Of a stretch of DNA of 31,422 nucleotides, positions 1 to 8,259 are shown one piece after another. The stretch lies in IMG/VR virus record IMGVR_UViG_3300005918_000081, positions 1-31,422 of that record. One strand, 5' to 3'. Made by a program: the position numbers and the translations under genes. Source of the DNA: a virus. The notes below the pieces were generated by a model. That model made no database searches and had not been told where the DNA came from. It was given only the letters and a program-made list of their open reading frames with translations. Each line of letters begins with the position of its first letter. Position 1 is the stretch's first letter.

Positions 1-1443
1 AATATCACTATCACTATAATCTACATCATGATCTGGAGATGCAAAAACAGAGTTAAAATTTAACCACTTTTCCGTGTCAACTATTCTATATTGAGCAAAC
101 AATCTACAATGGTCGCTAACTATATCCTCACCCCTTGAGATTCCATACAGTCCATTGGGGAATTCAAATATTATTTGTACGTTATGTTTAGCCACTATAG
201 ATACTGCAGGATAATACCAATCGTCACCAGTTGGAAGAAGAGACGTGTTAGGCCAGTCTCTATCACCAAATGGTTGAGTGGTGGTAACTTTAAACGATAA
301 CACTACATATTGAGTATCCGTTAGAATTGGATCATCATCTGAGAATGTTTTTTGATATTCTCTATCGTCTCTTGAATCCCATATAATATATACTCTGCGT
401 GTTTTGCCTATCATTGCTGGGCTAAGCTGGTAATGTCCCTCTTTTATGCTGTAATTAGTGCCACGATAAAGCAAATCATGGTCAACCCATTTGAGTTTAT
501 TATTAGAATCTACATCAAAACCGGCGGTATCTTTATTGATTTGAGGATAATCAGGATAAAGCCCTTGACTTAAAGAAATGCTGCTATATGTAACATCGAA
601 GCCAATTATTACCGCTTGATCTGGTAATCCGGGACGTGTTTCCCATTCAACATCTCGATTGTATTCGGTTATTGAGCGACCATTAACAATAATATCATTA
701 TTGAACGAAGCCGTTCCTCTCCATACTTCCCAATCATCAGACAGATAATCCGCACCAGAAGCCGCCTTCTTTTGTCTGTATGTTTTACCCGACTCGACAT
801 TAACAGGTGGTCGTACAACTTGACCTTCGTTGCCATATAAGGTTGTATAATCAAATATAGGGGCGGCTGATTCACTTATTTCGTCAACTTTATGTGCTGC
901 TATTGAATAAAGCGCATACAGTGTTTGCTTGTCTCCGTCTACCGTTACATATCTATTTTTAAGCGTAGGTCTTACTCGTGCTTTGCCATAAATGATAGGC
1001 ATTGCTGTGCCATGAGACGCCAACGGGCTGCCAGCATATTCCCATTGATATGATCGAGAAGAATCTATTCCTTTGCTTTTGTCCCGTGTTAATAAAGATA
1101 TTGCTACGCCTCCTACTAATGCAGTTACGCGCCCATATTTCTGAAGCAATAGCGGTGCTGCTGGTAATCCAGATGCAATAGCCAAGCCTCCCATAACTGC
1201 TGTTCCCAATACAGATAGTGTTTGTTTGTCGCCACCTTCAGGGATAGGCATTATAATATATTCTTCTTTGTCCGTAGGATATATTTCGCTTAAGGGAAGC
1301 TTTATTACCCCGCCATCAATAGATACTATACACTCACCACTATAACCCATATAATCAGACAGAGCATGTCCACTCACTCTTTTATGCTCTGTGGTTGTAG
1401 ATCCACCTGTTAATGGATTTAATATGTTGGTAATTTTAAACAT
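1..1443 (-). CDS. TipJ-like central tail hub / host-specificity protein, N-terminal part (partial)
   Basis: The frame is open from an ATG at 1443 to the window edge, giving the first 481 residues; the C-terminus is missing. Residues about 30-75 look like a small beta-grasp domain. They are followed by a hydrophobic Gly/Ala-rich segment (about 75-118, with VMGGLAIASGLPAAPLLL) and then the motif SPLASHGTAMPIIYGKARV. This order, beta-grasp, hydrophobic stretch, then a 'G-x-P-I-x-Y-G-x-x-R-V' motif, is typical of TipJ/lambda J-type hub proteins that close the tail tip and carry receptor-binding domains. The start overlaps the end of the NlpC/P60 gene by 8 nt, matching the lambda order M-L-K-J. 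No receptor-binding part lies inside the window, so nothing can be said about host range. The family call rests on layout and motifs read by eye. Confidence 0.8.
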   Translation of the reverse strand, partial: MFKITNILNPLTGGSTTTEHKRVSGHALSDYMGYSGECIVSIDGGVIKLPLSEIYPTDKEEYIIMPIPEGGDKQTLSVLGTAVMGGLAIASGLPAAPLLLQKYGRVTALVGGVAISLLTRDKSKGIDSSRSYQWEYAGSPLASHGTAMPIIYGKARVRPTLKNRYVTVDGDKQTLYALYSIAAHKVDEISESAAPIFDYTTLYGNEGQVVRPPVNVESGKTYRQKKAASGADYLSDDWEVWRGTASFNNDIIVNGRSITEYNRDVEWETRPGLPDQAVIIGFDVTYSSISLSQGLYPDYPQINKDTAGFDVDSNNKLKWVDHDLLYRGTNYSIKEGHYQLSPAMIGKTRRVYIIWDSRDDREYQKTFSDDDPILTDTQYVVLSFKVTTTQPFGDRDWPNTSLLPTGDDWYYPAVSIVAKHNVQIIFEFPNGLYGISRGEDIVSDHCRLFAQYRIVDTEKWLNFNSVFASPDHDVDYSDSDI

Positions 1444-1840
1444 GCTTATAATATCCCACTATCCTGCTTTTTATAGAAGTGATAGGAGTTGTTATTGCTC
1501 CCACTGGCTCCATGGTATGAATCATTTTGTTGCGTCCAATATAGACCCCAACGTGAGTTATAAGATTGGGATGCATTCTCATTAATACAATCAAAGGAGC
1601 GTCTTCTTCGGTTGGTTCTTCTAACTCAGACCATAACGCAAAGCTCTCTGTCTTTCTTGCAAGATCGTTAATATCTTCAAACGAGAAGGCGTCTACTTTG
1701 TAATCTCTTATATATATGTTGTATCTTTTAAAGACCTCTCTTGCCAATCCCCAGCAATCCAATCCCCTCTCTTTGTCTCTTCCTCCATTTACAAACTTTA
1801 CTCCGATTAAATCAGTGATATCTGGATGATACTTAGCCAT
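1436..1840 (-). CDS. NlpC/P60-type tail tip peptidase (lambda K C-terminal domain homologue)
   Basis: A 134-residue protein that is essentially one NlpC/P60 cysteine-peptidase domain. The catalytic Cys is C29 in LDCWGLAREVF, the His is H96 in THVGVYIG, and H108 (MIHT) is the probable third polar residue. In siphophages this enzyme sits in the tail tip and cuts peptide stems of peptidoglycan during DNA entry or tip maturation. Lambda K has an extra N-terminal JAB/MPN domain that is absent here. The ATG at 1840 has a strong SD (GGAGGG). The gene lies between the gpL-like and TipJ-like genes, exactly where K is expected. Confidence 0.88.
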   Translation of the reverse strand: MAKYHPDITDLIGVKFVNGGRDKERGLDCWGLAREVFKRYNIYIRDYKVDAFSFEDINDLARKTESFALWSELEEPTEEDAPLIVLMRMHPNLITHVGVYIGRNKMIHTMEPVGAITTPITSIKSRIVGYYKHV

Positions 1841-2753
1841 ATTTCCCTCCAGCTACTCCCGGGCTGCCACCGTAATTTGAATTATTGTTTCTTAAGCTAC
1901 ACGCCTCTGGTGTGTGATCGCAACCGCTATAGCCTAATTGAATAGTTATTGATTGCCCAGCCGATTCGTTAGTGAACGGCTGGGCGCCGTCAACTTCCTG
2001 ATAAACCCTTACATATGTATCATCAACTGCATGAAATTTATTTGCCAAGAAAAATCCATCATTACTTGTAGAACCAGATACCGTGAAGCCCGTATCTTCA
2101 TCAAGCGATGCCGCGCCAAATATGCTCGTAATAAGACCTCCACCGACAACCTGTATTGTATTATACCTTTGGTTTTCTATGCCAGCAGAACCGCTTATGA
2201 ATGATATCTGTGTGCTTGTCAGTGAATTGCTTGGTTGGACATACTTACACATAGCACCTTTAAATTTGTGCCTGCAAAACGTGGGTACATATCTATTTCG
2301 TGGGAATCTTCTGCTTAAGAAGCTTGGTATGCCAATAGTGAAGATTATATTATTCTCTGTTACTTCGCAGCCAAGTATCTCTGCTGATTCGTCTATGGCA
2401 GCAGTTGTTATGTCAAGGTGATCGGAATGCACCAAGAGCAACCTTATGACGCTACCGGATAATCCTGAATAAGATTTAATACGGCTACGTAACGTGCTAT
2501 TTAAAGCAACATCTCCAATTTGTAACTTATATTCTGGGAACGATCCATCGGTTGAAATCTTGACATCCTCTATAAACAGAGGCATTCTTGAATATACATT
2601 CCCTGCTATATCGGGCCACTCTACATTGGAGTTATTGTTTGTGTATCTGAGGGTTGATAATCCCGGAGTTGATATCTCAATTAACCATAGCCATGCACCA
2701 GCAGAAGCTATTTTGCTTTTCTCTGTTATATATGCAGCATTTAAGGCATCCAT
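1833..2753 (-). CDS. Minor tail protein, lambda gpL / phage BR0599-like, Fe-S cluster type
   Basis: 306 residues from the ATG at 2753, which forms a TAATG junction with the preceding gene and has GGAACAGG upstream; an upstream TTG at 2786 is much weaker. The N-terminus (MDALNAAYITEKSKIASAG, then WLWLIEIST) resembles lambda gpL's beginning. The C-terminal half has four cysteines in a CX8C pair (CRHKFKGAMC) and a CX6C pair (CDHTPEAC followed by SLRNNNSNYGG), the spacing of the [4Fe-4S] ligands known in lambda gpL. Between the pairs lies about 108 residues, against about 22 in gpL, so an extra domain seems inserted (see findings). The role is tail-tip assembly between the tape measure/gpM-like proteins and the hub. 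Confidence 0.85.
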   Translation of the reverse strand: MDALNAAYITEKSKIASAGAWLWLIEISTPGLSTLRYTNNNSNVEWPDIAGNVYSRMPLFIEDVKISTDGSFPEYKLQIGDVALNSTLRSRIKSYSGLSGSVIRLLLVHSDHLDITTAAIDESAEILGCEVTENNIIFTIGIPSFLSRRFPRNRYVPTFCRHKFKGAMCKYVQPSNSLTSTQISFISGSAGIENQRYNTIQVVGGGLITSIFGAASLDEDTGFTVSGSTSNDGFFLANKFHAVDDTYVRVYQEVDGAQPFTNESAGQSITIQLGYSGCDHTPEACSLRNNNSNYGGSPGVAGGKYG

Positions 2754-3127
2754 TATACCTGTTCCAAGATGAATCGTATATTCCAAAATAGCCAGTTAGT
2801 ATCTTCTACTCCATCATAATCAACAAAATCAAGAAATCTTACCGTATAATTAGTGGCGTTTTCGGGATTAAGCCAAGTAAAGCTATCCGAGCCAACATTT
2901 ACCGTGTCTTCAAATGCTTCTATTATGTTTTTATTGGTTTTCTTTACCCATGTATACTCCAGTGGCCATACTCTTGATTTCCGCGTAAACTTTGCCCTTG
3001 AAGTAACGTAGCCTCCAGAAGATAGACTCCTTATTGCAGGGTCATGAGCTCTTTTATATTTAAACTTGCCGACCACCGGATTGTGTATTTCTGTGCCGCG
3101 TCTATATATAGTTGGAAAAGTAGCCAT
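2753..3127 (-). CDS. Minor tail protein, lambda gpM-like
   Basis: 124 residues, starting MATFPTIYRR from an ATG one base after the tape measure stop. It has the short layout of gpM-like tail-tip proteins: an N-terminal strand with a symmetric Gly/Tyr/Arg turn (SSGGYVTSRAKFTRKSRVW), a central helix (KTNKNIIEAFEDTVN), then a beta-rich end with SFTWLNPENATNYTVRFLD. In lambda, gpM binds the tape measure C-terminus and gpL; here it lies between the two corresponding genes. The identification comes mainly from position, size and overall pattern, as no catalytic motif is expected. Confidence 0.7.
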   Translation of the reverse strand: MATFPTIYRRGTEIHNPVVGKFKYKRAHDPAIRSLSSGGYVTSRAKFTRKSRVWPLEYTWVKKTNKNIIEAFEDTVNVGSDSFTWLNPENATNYTVRFLDFVDYDGVEDTNWLFWNIRFILEQV

Positions 3128-3128
3128 A

Positions 3129-6100
3129 TCATTCCTTAATTGCGTTTCTGAAATTAGGATTGGTGTTGTATTCGTCCATCACAGTGCTTATAATAAGTTC
3201 CCTGCCATTAAATGTTCTGCCTGTTTCCCTCATAGATACCGGGGCGCCCTTGTTATCTACATTGATTGATACAGCTATCTTTCCCCGGCTCATGTCCATC
3301 GCTGGCATTCCTAATCCTCCAGTATAGCTTCCAGATGGAGCAGGGCTTGGAGATAATAAATCTAATATAGAAGGCGTTCCCGGAAGACGAGGTTTGCCTT
3401 CCCCAAACATTGCATATAATAAATCAGCAGCAGCTACATCTGCTATAAACCGCTTGAAACTATTTAATATACCATCAAATAAGTCTTTAAAGAAGCTTTT
3501 AAACGTTCCACCCGTATCCATGATATTATAAATAGAATCAGACCAAGCAGATTCAATAGATTTTAGCGTACTTACAAACGTATCCTTCCATGTAACACCA
3601 GTTCCGGCTGGAGGTGCAAACACTGTTCGTAAAGCGTTGCTCCATTCTAATGCAAGTTTCCCCATTTTTTTTGAAGAGTTTTCTGTGGCGCCAGAAACGT
3701 CTTTCATGTTATTTATATATTTCCCCATTTCTCCATTAAGCTCTTCTATTCTTTTTGTTATCAGAGAAAATCTTGCGTCTGGCTCTGTCATAAAAGCTTT
3801 AAACATTTTGTTCAAATTAGCTCCATAGCCTTTCATTCCCAATAAAAGCCGCCCTAATAAGCTATCCGTATTTTCTACTTTGATATCAACTAAATCCAAT
3901 GCCCCTGCAAAATCTACCTTAATCTGTTTTGCTACTGATTCTGTCGTGGTTTCCCATAATTTACGAAACGCAAATGCTCCCTCTGCCGCAGGCTTACCAA
4001 ACGAACCCGACACTCCATATGTTTTTTTATTCTTTGAGGCAAACATGCCAAGCTTAGCATCATATTCATCTAACGCCTTGCCAGCTTGATACCATCCATA
4101 TCCGAATCCTACTGCTCCTAAAATTAACCCGCCCGGTACCCCCGCTAGGGCGCTTCCTGTCGCTCCCCCTGCAAACGCTGAACTCAACACAATACCTGCC
4201 GTGCCAACCGCTTCTAAAGCTGTTTCTCTGACTGATTTGGCTAATTCGTCTCTTATTTCTTTGTTTGTTTGCTTCCATATTGATCGGAACACATATAGTG
4301 CCGCTATTAATGCGATGAATGGATTAGTTATTACGCCAGCCAGTACCACCAATTTTGTAGCAAGACTTGTAATAACAAGCAACAGCGGCCCACCGACAAG
4401 AAGGAGGGTAGCAATCGCGGCTGTCCACTTTAATGTGGTAGCTACGGCATTGCTATTAGCAGTGACATATGCCCTGTATTGACTAATCCTTGCCTTTAAT
4501 GATTCACCTACTCTCATAATTGCAGGAGCAAGCGTACCGCCCATAGTTATTGCAAGGCGGCTTACCTCCTTCCATAGCTGACCCATTTGCTCAGTAAAGG
4601 CTTTCATTTGTTTGCCAGCAACCCTTTCAGCCGTTCCACCTGCATTTTTTATTTCCGTTGCATATTTTCTGAGACCTACGGAACCTTCGTTGAACAATAC
4701 AATCTGTCCGGCAATGGCTCTACGTCCAAATAATACTTCAAATACCATGTTCTTGTATTCTTCGGAAGTTCCTTTAAGCTTATCGCTTATCTCTCCCATA
4801 ATATTGATGAAGGGTTTCATCTTACCTGAAGCATCATAGATATGTAAACCCAGCTTATATATGAGTCCTGCCATGTCACCTGTAGGCGACATAAGATTGG
4901 TCATTGCTCTGCGAAGGACTGTACCGGCCATGCTGTTTCCAGACACAACAGGCTTCCCATTACGCCTCACGATGAGCAGATGGTTTGGCACTTCAGCACA
5001 GAATACCTCACCATCATAGTCTATCCATTCGTTACAGGCAGGGAACTTGGAGCCATCCAGCCGGTCACCATGCACTCCTTTGTACTCCGTTGGATAATAG
5101 GCTGGTTCAAGCTGTTCACGCTTGATGCTTACTTTCCACTGGTCATACCGTGCTCGTATCTCACGTCCCTCTTTGTCATAATTTGAGAGGCTTCCTGCTT
5201 TTGATTTTATTACTGCTGTTGCAGACACACCGAGTTTCAAGGCTACTTCCATTGCCTGATCTGCCAACTGTTTTGATGAGGTATAATAACATTCATTGCA
5301 ATCCCCGTCACCTTCCATAAGGGCAGTGAGGAGCAGAGACAACAATCGCGGCGACCAGTCAAGGGCATACTTGGGTATGTGTTTCTCAGGCGTTTTTCCC
5401 AATGGCTTAACTGCGCGCCATATTTGTTCATTGGCAAGCGTAAACCCGTCTTTGCATTCATTCACCGTTACTGGCAATTTGGCGAGTACTTCCCGCATTC
5501 TATCCCTGACTTTACCCCTATTCTGAGTAATCCTAATTCTATAATTTCCTTTCCTGAAATCACAGGAGCCCTCCGAGATATACCAGCCGAGGAATGTAGC
5601 CCAGACATCGGCGTTTATCTCCATAGGTGCTATATTTTTTACCCAGCTACTTCTATTCTGTTTGAATCCCAATAGTTGAACATTTTGCATGTCCCAGCCA
5701 TCCCAAGTCAATCCACCAGCTTGATACTTGACCTCTTTCCCGTCCACCTCGTGAGCATATTTCACCTCAAACTCGTCATGTCCGCGCCGTTTAACCCACA
5801 TGCGGTGATCCGGGGTTACACATAAGTCTATTCCCCGATTGGCTACATGATACATTTTGCCTTTATGGTGATAACGAATAAGTTTGGTTGATTTCTGGTA
5901 TTCAAGTCCGCCGGTATCAGGATTACATGTAGCGAATTCATCGCTTGCGACAACTTCATCCCACTTTATCCATCCACGTTTCACCAATACCTCAGTTTGG
6001 TCGTCATAACAACCTTTTATACCAGCGTTTGCCATAACTCCAAGCATAGCAGTAGTTTCAGCCAATGTGTTATTTGTAAGTCTTGCAGTTGAAGCACCAT

Positions 6101-6635
6101 ATGTAAGGGCTTGATCGAGATCCCGGAAGTTCTGATTGGAACTAATAACTGTTTTTGCTAATTGGTCAACTATTATTCGTGTGTTTGCAAACTCAAGACC
6201 GAACGCACGAGTAATATCTACTAAGCCCTCTACCGTGGAAGAAAGCTCAGAACCCATTGCACGAGACAGCATGATAGTGTCATTAAACGCCTGCATCTGT
6301 TCGGTGACTGTTAAACCCGCTGATCCGAGGTAGTAAAATGCTTGGGCGGTTTGCGTGGCGGCTTTGTTCCACTTTACCGAGGCGTCTAATGCCATTTCTG
6401 ACATTTGAACAAATTGTTCTGCAGATGTTTCACTAACCGAAGTAGCGTGACGGATGGCTTTATCAAACTTACCAAATTCACGCTCTATAAGAAGCAAAGA
6501 GCCAGCGCCTACAACCCCTAATTTTATAAATGAGGAGCTAAGCTTGTTAATGGATGTGTTGATGCCGACCATCGGCCCACGCCATCCTGCTGTATTTAAC
6601 TTTAAATATCCGGTTACTGAACCAATGTTAAACAC
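3129..6635 (-). CDS. Phage tail tape measure protein (TP901 type), interrupted by an intein
   Basis: 1168 residues as translated; removing the intein (residues 209-567) leaves an 809-residue tape measure protein. The N-terminal part (about 55-210 and on from 568) is the TP901-like core: FDKAIRHATSVSETS, the LTVTEQMQAFNDT stretch, and the highly conserved region ANAGIKG/SMAGTVLRRAMTN, which the intein splits. Two hydrophobic stretches follow (IATLLLVGGPLLLVITSLA and a Gly/Ala-rich one near residue 840), possible membrane-channel segments. The C-terminus is typical of the region that binds tail tip proteins. The start is GTG at 6635 with AAGAGG upstream, overlapping the chaperone frame by 8 nt. 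At about 0.15 nm per residue the spliced protein would set a tail near 120 nm (inference). Unspliced product should be non-functional. Confidence 0.93.
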   Translation of the reverse strand: MFNIGSVTGYLKLNTAGWRGPMVGINTSINKLSSSFIKLGVVGAGSLLLIEREFGKFDKAIRHATSVSETSAEQFVQMSEMALDASVKWNKAATQTAQAFYYLGSAGLTVTEQMQAFNDTIMLSRAMGSELSSTVEGLVDITRAFGLEFANTRIIVDQLAKTVISSNQNFRDLDQALTYGASTARLTNNTLAETTAMLGVMANAGIKGCYDDQTEVLVKRGWIKWDEVVASDEFATCNPDTGGLEYQKSTKLIRYHHKGKMYHVANRGIDLCVTPDHRMWVKRRGHDEFEVKYAHEVDGKEVKYQAGGLTWDGWDMQNVQLLGFKQNRSSWVKNIAPMEINADVWATFLGWYISEGSCDFRKGNYRIRITQNRGKVRDRMREVLAKLPVTVNECKDGFTLANEQIWRAVKPLGKTPEKHIPKYALDWSPRLLSLLLTALMEGDGDCNECYYTSSKQLADQAMEVALKLGVSATAVIKSKAGSLSNYDKEGREIRARYDQWKVSIKREQLEPAYYPTEYKGVHGDRLDGSKFPACNEWIDYDGEVFCAEVPNHLLIVRRNGKPVVSGNSMAGTVLRRAMTNLMSPTGDMAGLIYKLGLHIYDASGKMKPFINIMGEISDKLKGTSEEYKNMVFEVLFGRRAIAGQIVLFNEGSVGLRKYATEIKNAGGTAERVAGKQMKAFTEQMGQLWKEVSRLAITMGGTLAPAIMRVGESLKARISQYRAYVTANSNAVATTLKWTAAIATLLLVGGPLLLVITSLATKLVVLAGVITNPFIALIAALYVFRSIWKQTNKEIRDELAKSVRETALEAVGTAGIVLSSAFAGGATGSALAGVPGGLILGAVGFGYGWYQAGKALDEYDAKLGMFASKNKKTYGVSGSFGKPAAEGAFAFRKLWETTTESVAKQIKVDFAGALDLVDIKVENTDSLLGRLLLGMKGYGANLNKMFKAFMTEPDARFSLITKRIEELNGEMGKYINNMKDVSGATENSSKKMGKLALEWSNALRTVFAPPAGTGVTWKDTFVSTLKSIESAWSDSIYNIMDTGGTFKSFFKDLFDGILNSFKRFIADVAAADLLYAMFGEGKPRLPGTPSILDLLSPSPAPSGSYTGGLGMPAMDMSRGKIAVSINVDNKGAPVSMRETGRTFNGRELIISTVMDEYNTNPNFRNAIKE
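4935..6011 (-). other. Class 1 intein with LAGLIDADG homing endonuclease, inside the tape measure gene
   Basis: An in-frame 359-residue insert (protein residues 209-567). Block A starts at Cys1 (CYDDQTEVLVKRGWIKWDEV). Block B holds T274-x-x-H277 (TPDHRMW). The two LAGLIDADG motifs are LGWYISEGS (acid E355) and LLTALMEGDGD (acid D443). Block F reads VFCAEVPNHLLIV, and block G ends VVSG-Asn567, followed by Ser568 as the +1 nucleophile. All splicing nucleophiles are present. The penultimate residue is Gly rather than the usual His, which a minority of active inteins tolerate. The flanks rejoin to GIKGSMAGT, the uninterrupted family motif. Sampled rows inside the insert (5041, 5341) have 32 and 31 G+C of 60, against 19 and 28 in tape measure rows 3841 and 6181, consistent with separate origin. 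Confidence 0.94.
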
Positions 6636-6858
6636 TATGACCTCTTGGCTTAAACACCTTCATAATATTCATAATATGATCCGTGCGCCATGCTCTGCTT
6701 TCTGCTGCTGTTTGATATAGCTCAAGGTCTTCCATTGCCTTTTCTCGATTTATTCCGTCTGTGTTGCCTATCCCGATCCCATGTGCAAGAGTTGCAATGC
6801 TGCGCCTTCTTATTGCTTCGGCTTGCTTGAGCCAGTAGTTTTTTTCTCTTATTCCCAT
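6628..6858 (-). CDS. Tail assembly chaperone, downstream 'T' frame (expressed by -1 frameshift)
   Basis: The frame is 76 residues if read from its first ATG, but it stays open upstream without a stop as far as the slippery run at 6939-6945. I therefore read it as the T part of a lambda G/GT-type chaperone pair: frameshifted ribosomes would make a fusion of about 219 residues, from 7286 through the slip to 6631. The ATG at 6858 has no convincing SD, which argues against independent initiation. The protein is basic and helical (EKNYWLKQAEAIRRRS). Its end overlaps the tape measure start by 8 nt, the usual position for the T frame, which recruits tail tube subunits to the tape measure during assembly. 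Confidence 0.75.
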   Translation of the reverse strand: MGIREKNYWLKQAEAIRRRSIATLAHGIGIGNTDGINREKAMEDLELYQTAAESRAWRTDHIMNIMKVFKPRGHSV

Positions 6859-6911
6859 TTCTAAGAGTTCATGGATGTTGAATAAACCCGGGAAGGTCGA
6901 ACTTATTATTG

Positions 6912-7286
6912 CTATTTCACCTGCTCGACCTTTGGGTCTTTTTTTCCTTCGATCTCCTCGTTAATCGACCCCATGACTTCCTGTACGAGCCTATTGAGTT
7001 TACGCATACCAAGAGATATGAATTCATCTTTATCTCCACCCATGACTTCAGACATTATAGCTGCCATTTCCTCATTGCTTTTCATTGACGCTTTCATTAT
7101 TTCTTCGTCAATTACATCGCTATCGGTAGAGGCTTCCTTTATAGCCTCTTCTGCGGCTTTGGCTTTCCTCGCTACTTTGTCGATTTTTGTCATTAATTCA
7201 CGAGAGATGTCTTCCAATACATATTTTTTCTCTCTAATAGTGATCTCGATAGGTTCGCACAATTCATCAATGTTAATTGTCTTCAC
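6912..7286 (-). CDS. Tail assembly chaperone, upstream 'G' frame
   Basis: 124 residues, starting with GTG at 7286 (AAGGAG seven bases upstream). It is acidic and strongly helical (DKVARKAKAAEEAIKEAST, MRKLNRLVQEVMGSINEEI), with N-terminal MKTINIDELCEPIEI resembling other tail chaperones. It lies between the tail tube and tape measure genes, the conserved place for lambda gpG. It ends shortly after an A7 slippery run at GGA-AAA-AAA-GAC; most ribosomes should terminate at TAG (6914-6912), and a fraction slip back one base into the T frame. The call combines position, size and the frameshift signal. Confidence 0.82.
   Translation of the reverse strand: MKTINIDELCEPIEITIREKKYVLEDISRELMTKIDKVARKAKAAEEAIKEASTDSDVIDEEIMKASMKSNEEMAAIMSEVMGGDKDEFISLGMRKLNRLVQEVMGSINEEIEGKKDPKVEQVK
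6939..6945 (-). promoter_or_regulatory. Programmed -1 ribosomal frameshift site (A AAA AAA)
   Basis: In the zero frame the mRNA reads GGA AAA AAA GAC. The heptamer A-AAA-AAA fits X-XXY-YYZ exactly, with the first A as third base of the Gly codon. After a -1 slip the reading continues AGA CCC AAA GGT and remains open through the region to the 76-residue frame; I checked each codon between 6939 and 6856 and found no stop. The zero-frame stop is only 25 nt beyond the run. I did not identify a clear stimulatory hairpin. Confidence 0.85.
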
Positions 7287-7303
7287 GATTTTCTCCTTTT
7301 AAA

Positions 7304-7849
7304 TTAATAAGATGCCCCTGTGGCAACTGTGCCAGCAGAGTAGAGTTGTTTGCTTGTGTCGTCTGGATGAGCTTTAAACTCTATTCCATACACCCTCTGC
7401 GAACCTTCTGTGGCTGCAAATGTCACGTCAAAATTAGGACAAGGATAGGTTCGCTCAAGTCTCAGCCATTTTCCATTTGCTACAGCAATTCCATCAACAA
7501 TAGGCTTAACAAACAATGGCAATCCATTGTCATATTCAGACAGCCCAACCATTCCACCCGTTCCTGCGGCTTTTATTTCCACCGCACCACTCGCTCCACC
7601 TGAATTAGTTCCTCCGGGAGTGAGTGTAGCAAACAAAGCAAGAGTGAGTCTTGTTGCTGGTATAATAACCTTGCACTCAGAATAACCCAAAAATACATGG
7701 TCAACCGGAGTGCTTCCATAAAGAGCCTCTTTTACTGCTGCGGCATCCCCTACGAGCGTCCATCTTACTTCCTCAAAGATTTCGTCTATAGAGTCTGCTC
7801 CCCACACAGCAATTGCTGGCCCTAAGTCTTGTAAAGGCCCAAAAGCCAT
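7304..7849 (-). CDS. Major tail tube protein (putative)
   Basis: 181 residues, starting MAFGPLQDLGPAI from an ATG with AGGAG SD at good spacing. It is beta-rich, with a Gly/Ser-rich loop (TPGGTNSGGASGAVEI). The sequence VGDAAAVKEALYGSTPVD near the start and a final section VYGIEFKAHPDDTSKQLYSAG resemble tube-forming structural proteins that describe a value as a 'difference from baseline' fold. Position decides the call: directly upstream of the chaperone pair and tape measure and downstream of the tail terminator. This is the standard place of the tail tube gene in siphophages. No other tube candidate exists in the window. Confidence 0.72.
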   Translation of the reverse strand: MAFGPLQDLGPAIAVWGADSIDEIFEEVRWTLVGDAAAVKEALYGSTPVDHVFLGYSECKVIIPATRLTLALFATLTPGGTNSGGASGAVEIKAAGTGGMVGLSEYDNGLPLFVKPIVDGIAVANGKWLRLERTYPCPNFDVTFAATEGSQRVYGIEFKAHPDDTSKQLYSAGTVATGASY

Positions 7850-7860
7850 AATATTCTCCT

Positions 7861-8259
7861 TTATAACATATTTGTCACATTAACGTTAATTGGAACTGAA
7901 TATACATATCTTCTACCCTTTCTATCCAGACCGATGTAATTGGGCGTATTGCATCTAAAGTTGCATACATAAACCGGCCCACTGCCTATTGCAGTTAAGC
8001 TAATTTGCATTTTACGATGCAGCAAATCAAACACGATCCATGCGTTATCTCGTGCCGTGAATTGTGTATCGCCTCTCGAATATGCAAGAAGAGGCACTTG
8101 GCGTAATCCATCAATAGAAGCATCTGCCAGACCAGCAGACGGTTCTGCGATGATTATGCAAGTAGCTGTTACGGTAACAACATCGCTTATTGCAAATAAT
8201 GTCGTTCCCACAACAAAGCTCGTATTGTCTTCTATATAATTGACTATTTCTTTTATCAT
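7861..8259 (-). CDS. Tail terminator / tail completion protein (putative)
   Basis: 132 residues, MIKEIVNYIEDNTSFVVGTTLF at the start, which is the usual N-terminal helix plus strand of tail terminator proteins (the 'I-x-x-Y-I-x-x' helix). The middle section contains RQVPLLAYSRGDTQFTARDNAW, then a beta-rich end. ATG overlaps the preceding stop as ATGA, so translation is probably coupled. By position it lies between the HK97 gp10-like gene and the tail tube, where lambda U/gp15-like proteins that cap the finished tail tube are encoded. There is no catalytic motif, and the assignment is mostly contextual. Confidence 0.6.
   Translation of the reverse strand: MIKEIVNYIEDNTSFVVGTTLFAISDVVTVTATCIIIAEPSAGLADASIDGLRQVPLLAYSRGDTQFTARDNAWIVFDLLHRKMQISLTAIGSGPVYVCNFRCNTPNYIGLDRKGRRYVYSVPINVNVTNML

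Noticed and set aside
2083-2421. Plus-strand frames of 60-150 residues scattered over the whole window (for example 112 residues here, 150 at 27704, 126 at 17599)
   Set aside because: All lie antisense to clear minus-strand genes, have no SD or family motif and are the expected complement of codon bias.
2754-2786. TTG start at 2786 for the gpL-like gene
   Set aside because: The ATG at 2753 makes a TAATG junction with an SD and matches the N-terminus of lambda gpL; the extra 11 residues do not.
4066-4278. 70-residue minus-strand frame inside the tape measure gene
   Set aside because: It overlaps the tape measure frame fully and has no SD or motif.
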